DNA of 64,000 nt from CAWIJK01 sp963836375 (GTDB lineage Bacteria; Actinomycetota; Acidimicrobiia; Acidimicrobiales; RAAP-2). The stretch covers positions 744,001 through 808,000 of the forward strand of contig CAWIJK010000001.1 of assembly GCA_963836375.1 (NCBI GenBank), in the 5' to 3' direction. Positions 8,796 through 17,453 of the stretch are shown here, piece after piece. A program made the translations under genes and the position numbers. The first letter of the stretch is position 1, and every line of letters starts with the position of its first letter. The notes beneath the pieces are model-generated. The model was given only the letters and a program-made list of their open reading frames with translations. It was not told the DNA's origin and searched no databases.

Positions 8796-9616
8796 CGAGC
8801 CAGGGGCCGGAGGGATCGGGGGGCTCGACCGGAGACGCCTCCGCAGGTGGACCCGTCGTCCTCCTCGCCGGTCCCGGCGACAGCACCGACATCGTGGCCA
8901 ATTACCTGGCCCGTCATGTCCAGGACCTGGTGGTCGTCCTCGAAGGGGGACAGTCGCGCACCACACTGGCCCGACGACGCGCGAAGAGGATGGGTTGGCT
9001 GACGGTCACGGGCCAAACACTCTTCGTCGTACTGGCCCTGCCGGCCCTTCGGTGGCGAGGACGGGAACGTCGGGCGGCGATCCTCGAGGAGTCGGGCCTG
9101 GACGCCACCCCCTACCCACCGGATCGCACGGTCACCTCGGTCAACGCCGACGAGACGGTGGCCATCCTCCAGGAGCTCGGTCCGTCGGTCGTGGTCGTGA
9201 ACGGGACCCGGATCATCGCGAAATCGGTGCTCGGGTGTGTCGACGCGCCGTTCGTCAATATCCACGCCGGGATCACCCCCCAGTACCGGGGGGTCCACGG
9301 CGGCTACTGGGCCCTGGCCGAGGGCCACCCCGAGCTCGTCGGCACCACGGTGCACCTGGTCGACCCCGGGATCGACACCGGGACGGTCCTGTCCAGGGCC
9401 TATTTCGCCACGACGCCCCAGGACTCGATCGCCACCTACCCCTACCTCCACCTCGCGGCCGGCCTTCCGCAGCTCGGCACCCACGCCGAGCGGGCGGCGG
9501 CCGGCGAGCCCCTCACGCCGGTCGCCGAGAGCGAACCAACCGGTCCGTCCCACCTATTCACCCATCCGACCCTCTTGGGCTACCTGCGCAGATGGTGGGC
9601 GACGGGGACCCGTTGA
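8792..9616 (+). CDS. formyltransferase-family protein (sugar N-formyltransferase or hydrolase-like)
   Basis: 274 residues from the ATG at 8792, which overlaps the previous stop as ATGA; an in-frame TTG at 8774 is less likely. The core matches the formyl-transferase N domain: VVVVNGTRII, then NIHAGITPQYRGVHGGYWAL (Asn-His pair near residue 155) and TVHLVDPGIDTGTVL, which supplies the catalytic Asp. The family moves a formyl group from N10-formyl-tetrahydrofolate to an amine; sugar versions formylate 4-amino sugars. No Met-tRNA-binding C-terminal domain is present, so it is not Fmt. In this operon an amino-sugar nucleotide is the likely substrate (inference). The N-terminal 20 residues are Gly/Ser-rich. 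Confidence 0.75.
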   Translation: MTSQGPEGSGGSTGDASAGGPVVLLAGPGDSTDIVANYLARHVQDLVVVLEGGQSRTTLARRRAKRMGWLTVTGQTLFVVLALPALRWRGRERRAAILEESGLDATPYPPDRTVTSVNADETVAILQELGPSVVVVNGTRIIAKSVLGCVDAPFVNIHAGITPQYRGVHGGYWALAEGHPELVGTTVHLVDPGIDTGTVLSRAYFATTPQDSIATYPYLHLAAGLPQLGTHAERAAAGEPLTPVAESEPTGPSHLFTHPTLLGYLRRWWATGTR

Positions 9617-9771
9617 CCCGCGTGTCGGGAGATACGACGACCGGCCGGGAATGAGGTGACCTGCGCCTGCGCGGCGATGTCTCCTCGCCGTGTGGCAACA
9701 TCGTGGTGGCGCAACCGCCAAGGAAGGACCGCCCGAGGGGGCCCGAGGCGAATGAGTGGAGTCACCGTCGG

Positions 9772-10752
9772 ATGAGCCAGTCGACCCAGCCCGGCGCCCT
9801 CGTGATCTCGTTGGACTTCGAGCTCCACTGGGGCATGCGGGATCACCTGAGCCGTTCGGATCCCGGATTCGCCGAGTTGTCCGCCTCGCGCCAGGTCGTC
9901 ACCGATCTTTGCGATCTCTTCTCGAGCCGGGGCATCCGTGCCACCTGGGCGACCGTCGGGTTCCTCTTCGCATCGACCAGCTGGGAGCTGGCCGCCTACC
10001 TTCCCGAGACGAGGCCCCACTACGACCACCCCGGACTCGACCCCTACTCGGAACCGGTGGGCATCGACGAGGCGTCGGATCCCGAGCACCTGGCCGGCTC
10101 CCTGGTCGACCTCGTGGCGTGCACACCCGGCCAGGAGGTCGCCTGCCACACCTTCTCGCACTTCTACTGCCTCGAAAGCGGCCAGAACGAGGTCTCCTTC
10201 CGGGCCGACCTGGAGGCCGCCCAAGCCATCGCGCACCGGCGAGCCCTCAGTCTCACCAGCCTCGTGATGCCCCGGAACCAGTGGAATCCCGACTACGCCC
10301 AGGCGGTGTTCGACAGCGGCTTCACCTGCTACCGCGGACCCCAACCTTCGTGGGGGCACTCGGCCCGCAGCCGTGACGAGCAGGGGCCAATGCGAAGAGC
10401 GATGCGGCTGACCGACGCCTATCTCGGGTTTACACCGCCTCCCACCACGGCATGGGACGACGTGCTACAAGCAGACCAGCTCTGCAACGTGCCGGCGAGC
10501 GCGTTCCTGCGACCATTCAATCCCCGTCGCCGGGCCATCGAGCCCTTACGGAAGGCCCGGCTGAAGGCCGGACTGCGCGACGCCGCCCGTAGGGGTCGCA
10601 TCTTCCACCTGTGGTGGCACCCGCACAACTTCTCCCGACACCCCCGGGAGTCCTTTGATCTCTTGAACCGGCTTCTGGATGAATTTCGATCGGCTCGCCA
10701 ATACGGAAGGGATCCGCTCACTGTCGATGCGAGACGTGGCAGACACCGTTAG
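9772..10752 (+). CDS. polysaccharide deacetylase (NodB-homology) family protein
   Basis: 326 residues from ATG 9772 (MSQSTQPG); an upstream GTG at 9703 in frame would add 23 polar residues. Motif 1 is SLDFELHWG, in which the Asp is the expected base. Motif 2 is the metal-binding HTFSH near residue 125, and MPRNQWNPDY resembles motif 3. A WWHPHNF motif lies near the end. The NodB family removes N- or O-acetyl groups from polysaccharides using a divalent metal. There is no clear signal peptide, so it may act in the cytoplasm on lipid-linked or nucleotide-linked sugars. It is the last gene of the operon; 250 bases of non-coding sequence separate it from an insertion sequence. Confidence 0.8.
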   Translation: MSQSTQPGALVISLDFELHWGMRDHLSRSDPGFAELSASRQVVTDLCDLFSSRGIRATWATVGFLFASTSWELAAYLPETRPHYDHPGLDPYSEPVGIDEASDPEHLAGSLVDLVACTPGQEVACHTFSHFYCLESGQNEVSFRADLEAAQAIAHRRALSLTSLVMPRNQWNPDYAQAVFDSGFTCYRGPQPSWGHSARSRDEQGPMRRAMRLTDAYLGFTPPPTTAWDDVLQADQLCNVPASAFLRPFNPRRRAIEPLRKARLKAGLRDAARRGRIFHLWWHPHNFSRHPRESFDLLNRLLDEFRSARQYGRDPLTVDARRGRHR

Positions 10753-11081
10753 CGAGCATTGTGATCTGACGATTTCGGACAAGCTTCGCCGAAGGTAGAC
10801 CCCCTCCGGTCCCGGCTATCCGTTGCGGTGCTCCGGTCGCGATGAGCACCCACCCTTCGCCCGGAATGGAGAGGTGAGAAGTGGCATTACGGATGGTTTT
10901 GCGGACCCAGTTGAGTCGTCTGCCGCGCCGAACTTAGCCTCGATCATTCGGACCCACTCCGTTTGGGGCGACGTTGGCCGGCGCAAGATACCGTCGAGAT
11001 CTTGACCGGGTCCCCGTGAGCTGATCCACCCGTTGTGCGAGTCCGACCCCGAAAATGGGGAGAATGGGAGGACTCCACACC

Positions 11082-11360
11082 ATGAAGCGCCGACGCCACA
11101 CCCCCGAGCAGATCATCCGACTACTCGCCGAAGGAGAGAAGCTCCTGGGCGAGGGCCAGACGGTCGACGAGGTGGCCCGCCACCTCGAGATCACCGAGTC
11201 GACCTGGCACCGCTGGCGGAACCAATACGGCGGCATGAAGGCCGACGACGTCAAACGCTTGAAGGAGCTGGAGAAGGAGAACCAGCGCTTGAAGCGGATC
11301 GTGGCCGACCAGGCCTTGGACATCGACATGCTGAGGTACCTGTCCGAGGGAAAATTCTGA
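11082..11360 (+). CDS. IS3-family transposase OrfA (helix-turn-helix)
   Basis: 92 residues from ATG 11082 (MKRRRHTPEQIIRLL); an in-frame start at 11055 is possible. The N-terminal half holds the helix-turn-helix ending in ESTWHRWRNQYGG. The C-terminal half is a leucine-zipper-like coiled coil (LKELEKENQRLKRIV) used for multimerisation. It ends at the TGA at 11358, just after the slippery heptamer at 11348-11354, so part of its translation should continue into OrfB. Confidence 0.9.
   Translation: MKRRRHTPEQIIRLLAEGEKLLGEGQTVDEVARHLEITESTWHRWRNQYGGMKADDVKRLKELEKENQRLKRIVADQALDIDMLRYLSEGKF
11348..11354 (+). promoter_or_regulatory. -1 ribosomal frameshift heptamer G GGA AAA
   Basis: In the OrfA frame the codons are GAG GGA AAA TTC TGA. 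The heptamer GGGAAAA has the X XXY YYZ pattern and the correct phase for tandem slippage. A -1 slip here reads GGG AAA ATT CTG ACC and enters the OrfB frame at once, fusing OrfA to OrfB as in other IS3 elements. Confidence 0.75.
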
Positions 11361-11377
11361 CCCCGGACGGCCGCCGG

Positions 11378-12211
11378 ATGGCCGTGGTGGCCATCCGAGA
11401 GCAGTTCGGGGTGACAGAACGCCGGGCCTGCCGGGTCGTCGGCCAGCCGCGCTCGACCCAGCGCCTTCGGCCACCAGTGCCGGCGGACGACGAGCTGGCG
11501 CTCCGGGCCTTCCTGCGGGACTTCTCCAGGCGCCGTCCGCGTTGGGGCTGGCGCCGGGCCGCCCGGGCGGCACAAGACGCCGGCTGGCGGGCCAACCACA
11601 AGCGGATCCACCGCCTGTGGCTCGCAGAAGGCCTGCGTGTGCCCTATCGCAAGCGCAAGAAGCCGCTGCGGGGGATCGGCGTGGCGGTGGGCGCCTTCAA
11701 CCCGATCCGGCCGGGCGTGGTGTGGGCCATGGACTTCCAGTTCGACCAGACCTCCGACGGCAGGACCCTCAAGTTCTTGAACGTGATCGACGAGTTCACC
11801 CGCGAAGCCCTGGCCACCGACGTCGAGCGTTCGATCGACGCCGACGCCGTGGTGGGATGCCTCGAGCGTCTGGCGGCTGAGCGTGGCGCACCGGCCTACG
11901 TCCGCTTCGACCACGGGCCTGAGTTCATCGCCTACGCGGTGGCCGACTGGTGCCGCTTCAACAGCACCGGCACGGTCTTCATCGATCCCGGCAGCCCGTG
12001 GCAGAACGCCTGGATCGAGAGCTTCAACGGCCGAATGCGGGACGAGCTGCTGAACGGCCAGCAGTTCGACTCGCTGCTCGAGGCCAAGGTCTTCACCGAG
12101 GACTGGAGGATCGACTACAACATCAACAGGCCCCACAGCGCACACGGCTGGCTCACCCCAGTCGAGTTCGTCGAGGCCTGGCTCCACCGACAGGCACACC
12201 AGCTCGCATAG
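11378..12211 (+). CDS. IS3-family transposase OrfB (DDE integrase core)
   Basis: The open frame runs from the slippage point to the TAG at 12209-12211; the first ATG in frame is at 11378, but the active product is probably the OrfAB fusion from 11082. It has an HTH_21-like region (RWGWRRAARAAQDAGW) and an rve integrase domain: first Asp in VVWAMDFQFD, second Asp in RFDHGPEF, Glu in WIESFNGRM. The usual second motif is SDNGPEF; here it is FDHGPEF in both copies. All three acidic residues are kept, so this copy should be active. Confidence 0.9.
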   Translation: MAVVAIREQFGVTERRACRVVGQPRSTQRLRPPVPADDELALRAFLRDFSRRRPRWGWRRAARAAQDAGWRANHKRIHRLWLAEGLRVPYRKRKKPLRGIGVAVGAFNPIRPGVVWAMDFQFDQTSDGRTLKFLNVIDEFTREALATDVERSIDADAVVGCLERLAAERGAPAYVRFDHGPEFIAYAVADWCRFNSTGTVFIDPGSPWQNAWIESFNGRMRDELLNGQQFDSLLEAKVFTEDWRIDYNINRPHSAHGWLTPVEFVEAWLHRQAHQLA

Positions 12212-12360
12212 CGGGTGGCTCATCTATCGGGGTCCCCTCATCCGCCCCCCTACCCTCGGGCTCGAATATCCACACGTTGTCCTTCGAGCTGATCCGGCAG
12301 GGGCCAAGGGGGTTGAAGCGGTCGCCAGCCCTGATCGGACGGTCAAGCCAGTCCACGGGT

Positions 12361-12375
12361 TGAGACTACGTCTCA
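12361..12375. other. short palindrome in the 12241-12538 gap
   Basis: tgagac-tac-gtctca is a perfect 6-bp inverted repeat with a 3-base centre. It lies in the roughly 300 bases between the IS right end and the stop codon of the next minus-strand gene. It could be a small operator or part of a terminator for that gene. Nothing else is recognised in this gap. Confidence 0.3.
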
Positions 12376-12538
12376 CCGTCGGGGTGGTCACCCAATCGCG
12401 GTCAGCGCCGCGAACTCACCCACCGAGGACTGGGGCTGTCGGCTATATCGCCATTCGCACAGGCCACCGATGAACTCAATCCTCGGGGGAGCGACGGTTG
12501 TGATCGGTTGCCCTGACGCGCTCACCGGGCCGTCGCGG

Positions 12539-14509
12539 TCATCGGGTCTCGGATGACCGGTGCGAGAGGGCGGCAAGGCGCCCCTGAACGTGGAGCCAGG
12601 CGGTGACCCCGCCTGTCCGGGTCGGTGGACCGATCGCCGCGGTGACATGGCGGACCACCGACTCCGGATCAGCGCCCAGTGGAACCACCACCACGGCGTC
12701 GACGTGATAGCGCTGCAGGAAGAGCCTGAGATCGGCGGTGAGATCTCTCTTGGCCAGCAACGCCTGCTGGGCGGGTGACGAGAAGCCGTAGAAGGCGGTA
12801 CTGAAGAGCGCTTCCACTGACGCCGGCTCGAGCGGCGACGGGGTATCCGTCCCATAGCGAGCCAGTGGTCTCCAGGCGTAGTCGCCGATCAGCGTGAAAC
12901 GCATTCCGGAGACCGCCTGATCGACGAGTGCGTCATCGATCGATCCGGCAAACGGGATGCGCCAGACCCGAAAAGAGGCCAACGGAGGATTCGGATAGGG
13001 ATACACCAGGACGACGCCACCGGACGGTATCGCAGAGACCGACGATGACGTGAAGAAGGGGCGCACCGGTGTCGCATTGGTCGCCTGACGGATTGGCACC
13101 AAAGGCAGAGCCAGGACAATCGCCACTGCGACACAAATGGCTGCGGCTCCAACAACACGGCCGTCTGGTGACAGACGACCCAGAGCATGCGAGCTCTTCA
13201 ATCGTGCGTAGGCCTGATCGAAGCCCACCGCCAACACCCCGGCGCCGAAGAGGGCGGTGAAGAGCGAGATCCGGCTGGCGACCAGGCCGTCGAAGTAGGG
13301 CAGCTTCGAGAGAACGGCGAAGGGGAGGGGGATGTTGGTGTTGTGACCGTCGATGTAGAGGGGCGTGCCCAACGACAAGACGTAGGCGACTGCGGCCAGC
13401 CCACCAGCCAAGAGGACGATCCGGATCCGCCGCAACCACACCACGATCGAGACGAGTGCCACGACGAGCGGAAGCCCGAGGTACATGGAGGCCGAGCTGA
13501 AGGCGCCGGCGACGAACAGGCGGAACGCCGTCACCTTGAAGAAGCCGCCCGGATCGATCCACTGGTTCAATCCGGGCAGTATCGGCCCGAGGAGGTCGCC
13601 CCGGCCCCGGGCCAGATTGGCCGGCGGGTCCGGGACGCCGTTTATGTGCTGGGGCCCGAACAGGGTGTAGAGGACCGGGTAGGCGAGAACCACGGCGCCC
13701 GCGACGATGCCGCCGACCATTGCTGCTCTGATGTAGGGCCACTTGGCGGCCAGCTCACGCCGACACGCAATCAGATAGACGACGCAGCCAATGGCCCCCA
13801 TCAACAGGGTGGTGACCAGGATCTCCGATGAGATCAGGTACTGAACCCCGCAGGCTGCACCGAGCAGGAGTCCGGTCCGCATCGGACGCCATCGCTGACG
13901 CACCAGGATCTCGTGGAGGAGCAGGAAGATCAGGGGCGGCAGTGGCATGAACACGTAGTTCAGATATCCGCCGCCGTAGGAGGTGGCGAACCCCGAGAAG
14001 CCGTACAGCAAGCCTCCCAAGAACGCCGCCGGCCGCCAAGTGGTCCAGCGCCGAAGGACGAGGCACATCGTGAAGGCGGACACGATGACGGCGAGGCGGA
14101 GAAGCACGTTCCAGGTCACGATCGGTCCGAACAGAGTCGTGATCGGAGAGAAGAGCACCCCCAGAGCCATCATCGACGTGCCGTTGAGCACGTTGATGCC
14201 CACCGGATAGTTCTGCAGATGACTGAAGAACGGATTGAGGCCGTGGGCCAGGGCGTACTGCGCCCACGCCAGGTACCAGATCTCTTCGACCTGGTCCGGT
14301 GTCTGGGGTCCGGTCATCCGGCCTGAGCCGAGCGCTGTAAAAGGGCCGAATTCGAGAAGTGCGAAGGCGACGTAGAGAACGAGACAGACCAGCGCTTGCC
14401 ACCCGCCCCACCACCAGGATTTACGTTGGGGCTTCACTCGGTCGGGGATTCCCACGCCATTCGGCGCCTTCGGGTCTACAACCGTCGTGAGTTGCATGTG
14501 TGCCGCCAT
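12539..14509 (-). CDS. multi-pass membrane protein, GT-C glycosyltransferase-like
   Basis: 656 residues from ATG 14507-14509 (MAAHMQLTTVV), with a GAGGGTGG-type site upstream; an in-frame GTG at 14554 would add 15 residues. There are about 11-13 hydrophobic segments and a soluble C-terminal region after about residue 470. The first outer loop is acidic (TPDQVEEIWYLAW...GLNPFF...NYPVGINVLNGT), as expected of GT-C enzymes that use polyprenyl-phosphate sugars, but I see no family-specific signature. A flippase or YfhO-like role remains possible. It lies between two inverted IS copies and is divergent from the acyltransferase at 15023. Confidence 0.6.
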   Translation of the reverse strand: MAAHMQLTTVVDPKAPNGVGIPDRVKPQRKSWWWGGWQALVCLVLYVAFALLEFGPFTALGSGRMTGPQTPDQVEEIWYLAWAQYALAHGLNPFFSHLQNYPVGINVLNGTSMMALGVLFSPITTLFGPIVTWNVLLRLAVIVSAFTMCLVLRRWTTWRPAAFLGGLLYGFSGFATSYGGGYLNYVFMPLPPLIFLLLHEILVRQRWRPMRTGLLLGAACGVQYLISSEILVTTLLMGAIGCVVYLIACRRELAAKWPYIRAAMVGGIVAGAVVLAYPVLYTLFGPQHINGVPDPPANLARGRGDLLGPILPGLNQWIDPGGFFKVTAFRLFVAGAFSSASMYLGLPLVVALVSIVVWLRRIRIVLLAGGLAAVAYVLSLGTPLYIDGHNTNIPLPFAVLSKLPYFDGLVASRISLFTALFGAGVLAVGFDQAYARLKSSHALGRLSPDGRVVGAAAICVAVAIVLALPLVPIRQATNATPVRPFFTSSSVSAIPSGGVVLVYPYPNPPLASFRVWRIPFAGSIDDALVDQAVSGMRFTLIGDYAWRPLARYGTDTPSPLEPASVEALFSTAFYGFSSPAQQALLAKRDLTADLRLFLQRYHVDAVVVVPLGADPESVVRHVTAAIGPPTRTGGVTAWLHVQGRLAALSHRSSETR

Positions 14510-15022
14510 GAAATCCACCCTCGGGGGGAGACCCACTGGCCGTCCGGACCGCACGCGGGGCGGACGCCTTGTTCGCCATCCATTTTCTCTTTTGGACCCC
14601 TGTTCTTACTATCCAGCACCGATCATGGACAGCGGTCTCGGGATCCCATACGGGAATGGTCTGAGATCCAGGATCCGTGTGAGGCCCAGCTCAATCAACC
14701 ACCATGGGTTCCCCCCGACGCTTCCGCCGCCCAGCGTAAGGACCGCATACCCCCGATTCGCCGGTGCGATCTATCGCTGTGTCAATACCGTAAGCCGAGA
14801 AAAGCGCCCCAGAACACCGGATCAGTAGCATGGCACGGTAACGGTGGTCCCGATGTCACTGAGGATCTGCGTGGGCACGTCGCGATTCCCTCGACCGCCT
14901 TGTTCGCTCCCATCCCTCCCCCGAGCGCTCACCCAATCGTTCGTCACGCGGCTAGCCTCTCCCCCGTGCCCGGGGGCGGCAGAATTGAGGTGCCTGTGCC
15001 GATAACGGCCACACGGCAGACG
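14510..15022. other. divergent intergenic region, no gene recognised
   Basis: About 510 bases between the minus-strand membrane protein and the plus-strand acyltransferase. It is less GC-rich than its surroundings around 14580-14640 (tctcttttggacccctgttcttactatcc), where a promoter for either gene could lie. I cannot match a clear -35/-10 pair. The frame of the acyltransferase is open upstream, but that part looks non-coding. Confidence 0.4.
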
Positions 15023-16126
15023 ATGGGCGATGGGCTCGACCCCCGCCACAACAGTCTCAACTTTCTTCGCCTGGTGTTGGCGGGGGTGGTCCTGCTCTCG
15101 CACGCCTATGCGGTTGGTGGATTCGGCAACGAAGGGATCCTGCACCACACAACCGCCGGTACCGTGGCGGTCTACGGCTTCTTCGGGATCAGTGGCTATC
15201 TGATTGCTGGAAGTGCCACGGCCCATTCGGCTGGCCGCTACCTCTGGCAGCGGTTTCTCCGAATCCTTCCGGCCTTTTGGGTATCGCTGATCGTGGTGTC
15301 CTTCGGCTTCGCTCTGATCGGCTGGGCGAGCCAGCACCACGGTGCAGCCGGCTACTTCGACCAGCGGATCAATACGCCAGCTGGCTTTGACTACAACAAC
15401 TGGCTGCTCGACATGCGCCAGTTCGACATCGGCGCTCAGGGGTGGAACGCGTCGCTTTGGACCCTCTACTACGAGTTCCTCTGCTATCTGACACTGCTCG
15501 GCCTGGCACTCCTCGGACTGCTCCGGCACCGTTTGGGGACTCTGATCGTGGCCGCCGGGTTTTGGCTGACCTGTCTCGCACTCACCGCCGTGCCATCGTG
15601 GCGGTCGCAATTCAACGTCTATCAGAACTGGCAGCAGATGAGCTACCTCAGGTTCGCCGCCGTGTTCATGGTCGGTGCGGTGATCTACCTCTACCGTGAG
15701 AAGGTCCCCGACTCGGGCTGGCTGGCCCTGGTGTGTGGGGGTGTGTTCTTTGGGGGGCTTTGGCTGCCCGCTGATGGGTCCGCGATATCCAGCTACGCCT
15801 TCACCTGGTCGCTCCTGCTTGCCCCCCTCGTGGCCTATCCGATGCTTTGGTTGGGCGCCCATCTGCCACTTGATCGGGTGGGCTCCCGCAACGACTACAG
15901 CTACGGTGTTTACGTCTACGCGTTCCCGGTGACGGTCCTGTTGACCATCTGGGGTGCCAACCGTTGGGGCTATGTCCCCTTCGTGCTCTTGTGCATCATC
16001 GGCACTATTCCGTTTGCGGTGGCGAGCTGGTGGTTGATCGAGAGGCGGGCCCTCGCCCTCAAGAAGTTGGACGCCCGGCCGGTATGGCACCGTCTCGTGG
16101 GAGCACCCAGAGGTGCAGACCTGTAA
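15023..16126 (+). CDS. acyltransferase 3 family membrane protein
   Basis: 367 residues from ATG 15023 (MGDGLDPRHNSLNFLRL); in-frame GTGs at 14990 and 14996 are alternative starts. About ten membrane segments. The N-terminal pattern NSLNFLRLVLAGVVLLSHAY has the Arg and His of the Acyl_transf_3 family, followed by VYGFFGISGYLIAGS and LWQRFLRILPAFWV. Such proteins move acetyl or other acyl groups across the membrane onto polysaccharides. Unlike the gene at 17809 it has no SGNH domain. It lies in the segment bounded by two IS3 copies. Confidence 0.85.
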   Translation: MGDGLDPRHNSLNFLRLVLAGVVLLSHAYAVGGFGNEGILHHTTAGTVAVYGFFGISGYLIAGSATAHSAGRYLWQRFLRILPAFWVSLIVVSFGFALIGWASQHHGAAGYFDQRINTPAGFDYNNWLLDMRQFDIGAQGWNASLWTLYYEFLCYLTLLGLALLGLLRHRLGTLIVAAGFWLTCLALTAVPSWRSQFNVYQNWQQMSYLRFAAVFMVGAVIYLYREKVPDSGWLALVCGGVFFGGLWLPADGSAISSYAFTWSLLLAPLVAYPMLWLGAHLPLDRVGSRNDYSYGVYVYAFPVTVLLTIWGANRWGYVPFVLLCIIGTIPFAVASWWLIERRALALKKLDARPVWHRLVGAPRGADL

Positions 16127-16378
16127 TTAGGCGCCATTCCCCCGCGACCTCATCGATGATCCCCATGGGTCACTACGCCGAGGCCTTCACCCTGCTCCCC
16201 GGGCGTTGCTTCCGGATGGTCAAGGATCCCGAACCCCGGCGGCGTGGCCGGCCGACGCACTGGCGACGAGCCGGTCGTGTGGCGGGGACGGTTCCGAACC
16301 CGGTCTGAGCAGATCTACCGGGTGGATGCCTGCGAGGGCCATGGGGGTGTGAGGGGACCCCGATAGATGAGCCACCCG

Positions 16379-17212
16379 CTATGCGAGCTGGTGTGCCTGT
16401 CGGTGGAGCCAGGCCTCGACGAACTCGACTGGGGTGAGCCAGCCGTGTGCGCTGTGGGGCCTGTTGATGTTGTAGTCGATCCTCCAGTCCTCGGTGAAGA
16501 CCTTGGCCTCGAGCAGCGAGTCGAACTGCTGGCCGTTCAGCAGCTCGTCACACATTCGGCCGTTGAAGCTCTCGATCCAGGCGTTCTGCCACGGGCTGCC
16601 GGGATCGATGAAGACCATGCCGGTGCTGTTGAAGCGGCACCAGTCGGCCACCGCGTAGGCGATGAACTCAGGCCCGTGGTCGAAGCGGACGTAGGCCGGT
16701 GCGCCACGCTCAGCCGCCAGACGCTCGAGGCATCCCACCACGGCGTCGGCGTCGATCGAACGCTCGACGTCGGTGGCCAGGGCTTCGCGGGTGAACTCGT
16801 CGATCACGTTCAAGAACTTGAGGGTCCTGCCGTCGGAGGTCTGGTCGAACTGGAAGTCCATGGCCCACACCACGCCCGGCCGGATCGGGCTGAAGGCGCC
16901 CACCGCCACGCCGATCCCCCGCAGCGGCTTCTTGCGCTTGCGATAGGGCACACGCAGGCCTTCTGCGAGCCACAGGCGGTGGATCCGCTTGTGGTTGGCC
17001 CGCCAGCCGGCGTCTTGTGCCGCCCGGGCGGCCCGGCGCCAGCCCCAACGCGGACGGCGCCTGGAGAAGTCCCGCAGGAAGGCCCGGAGCGCCAGCTCGT
17101 CGTCCGCCGGCACTGGTGGCCGAAGGCGCTGGGTCGAGCGCGGCTGGCCGACGACCCGGCAGGCCCGGCGTTCTATCACCCCGAACTGCTCTCGGATGGC
17201 CACCACGGCCAT
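16379..17212 (-). CDS. IS3-family transposase OrfB, second copy
   Basis: The frame equals OrfB of the first IS, from the ATG at 17210-17212 to the stop at 16379-16381. The DDE residues are kept (MDFQFD, FDHGPEF, WIESFNGRM). Next to the Glu motif an Arg has become Cys (RMCDELL). The frame stays open upstream into unrelated sequence beyond the truncation (to about 17566), so a chimeric longer product is possible. Without an intact orfA and left end it is probably inactive in cis. Confidence 0.8.
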   Translation of the reverse strand: MAVVAIREQFGVIERRACRVVGQPRSTQRLRPPVPADDELALRAFLRDFSRRRPRWGWRRAARAAQDAGWRANHKRIHRLWLAEGLRVPYRKRKKPLRGIGVAVGAFSPIRPGVVWAMDFQFDQTSDGRTLKFLNVIDEFTREALATDVERSIDADAVVGCLERLAAERGAPAYVRFDHGPEFIAYAVADWCRFNSTGMVFIDPGSPWQNAWIESFNGRMCDELLNGQQFDSLLEAKVFTEDWRIDYNINRPHSAHGWLTPVEFVEAWLHRQAHQLA

Positions 17213-17229
17213 CCGGCGGCCGTCCGGGG

Positions 17230-17453
17230 TCAGAATTTTCCCTCGGACAGGTACCTCAGCATGTCGATGTCCAAGGCCTGGTCGGCCACGATCCGCTTCA
17301 AGCGCTGGTTCTCCTTCTCCAGCTCCTTCAAGCGTTTGACGTCGTCGGCCTTCATGCCGCCGTATTGGTTCCGCCAGCGGTGCCAGGTCGACTCGGTGAT
17401 CTCGAGGTGGCGGGCCACCTCGTCGACCGTCTGGCCCTCGCCCAGGAGCTTCT
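17230..17453 (-). pseudogene. IS3-family transposase OrfA remnant
   Basis: It carries the C-terminal 70-odd residues of OrfA, from about EGQTVDEVARHLEITESTW to the stop at 17230-17232. The start codon and the first residues are lost where the IS is cut at 17453. The slippery GGGAAAA before the stop is retained. Confidence 0.85.

Larger units (their letters stand above)
11003..12240 (+). mobile_element. IS3-family insertion sequence, intact copy
   Basis: A 1238-base element with imperfect terminal inverted repeats: the left end TGACCGGGTCCCCGTG and the inverted right end TGAGGGGACCCCGATAG both run on to a shared CCACCCG. The outer ends are TG...CA, as usual for IS3. The right boundary is fixed because a second copy at 16350-17453 is identical up to this base and diverges outside. 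It encodes overlapping orfA and orfB with a -1 slippery site. No matching target duplication is seen (tct on the left, tcc on the right). Confidence 0.88.
16350..17453 (-). mobile_element. IS3-family insertion sequence, 5'-truncated inverted copy
   Basis: Nearly identical to 11003-12240 but in the opposite orientation. The right terminal repeat starts at 16350 (tgaggggacccc). Identity stops at 17453, inside orfA, so about 130 bases including the left inverted repeat and the orfA start are gone. I noted four amino-acid differences in OrfB (Thr/Ile, Asn/Ser, Thr/Met, Arg/Cys), made by at least five base changes. It cannot transpose by itself because one end is missing, but its right end could still be recognised. 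Confidence 0.9.

Noticed and set aside
8792..9616. Methionyl-tRNA formyltransferase
   Set aside because: It lacks the C-terminal tRNA-binding domain and is embedded in a sugar operon.
11000..12243. Target-site duplication around the intact IS
   Set aside because: The three flanking bases are tct and tcc, not identical; I could not define a duplication.
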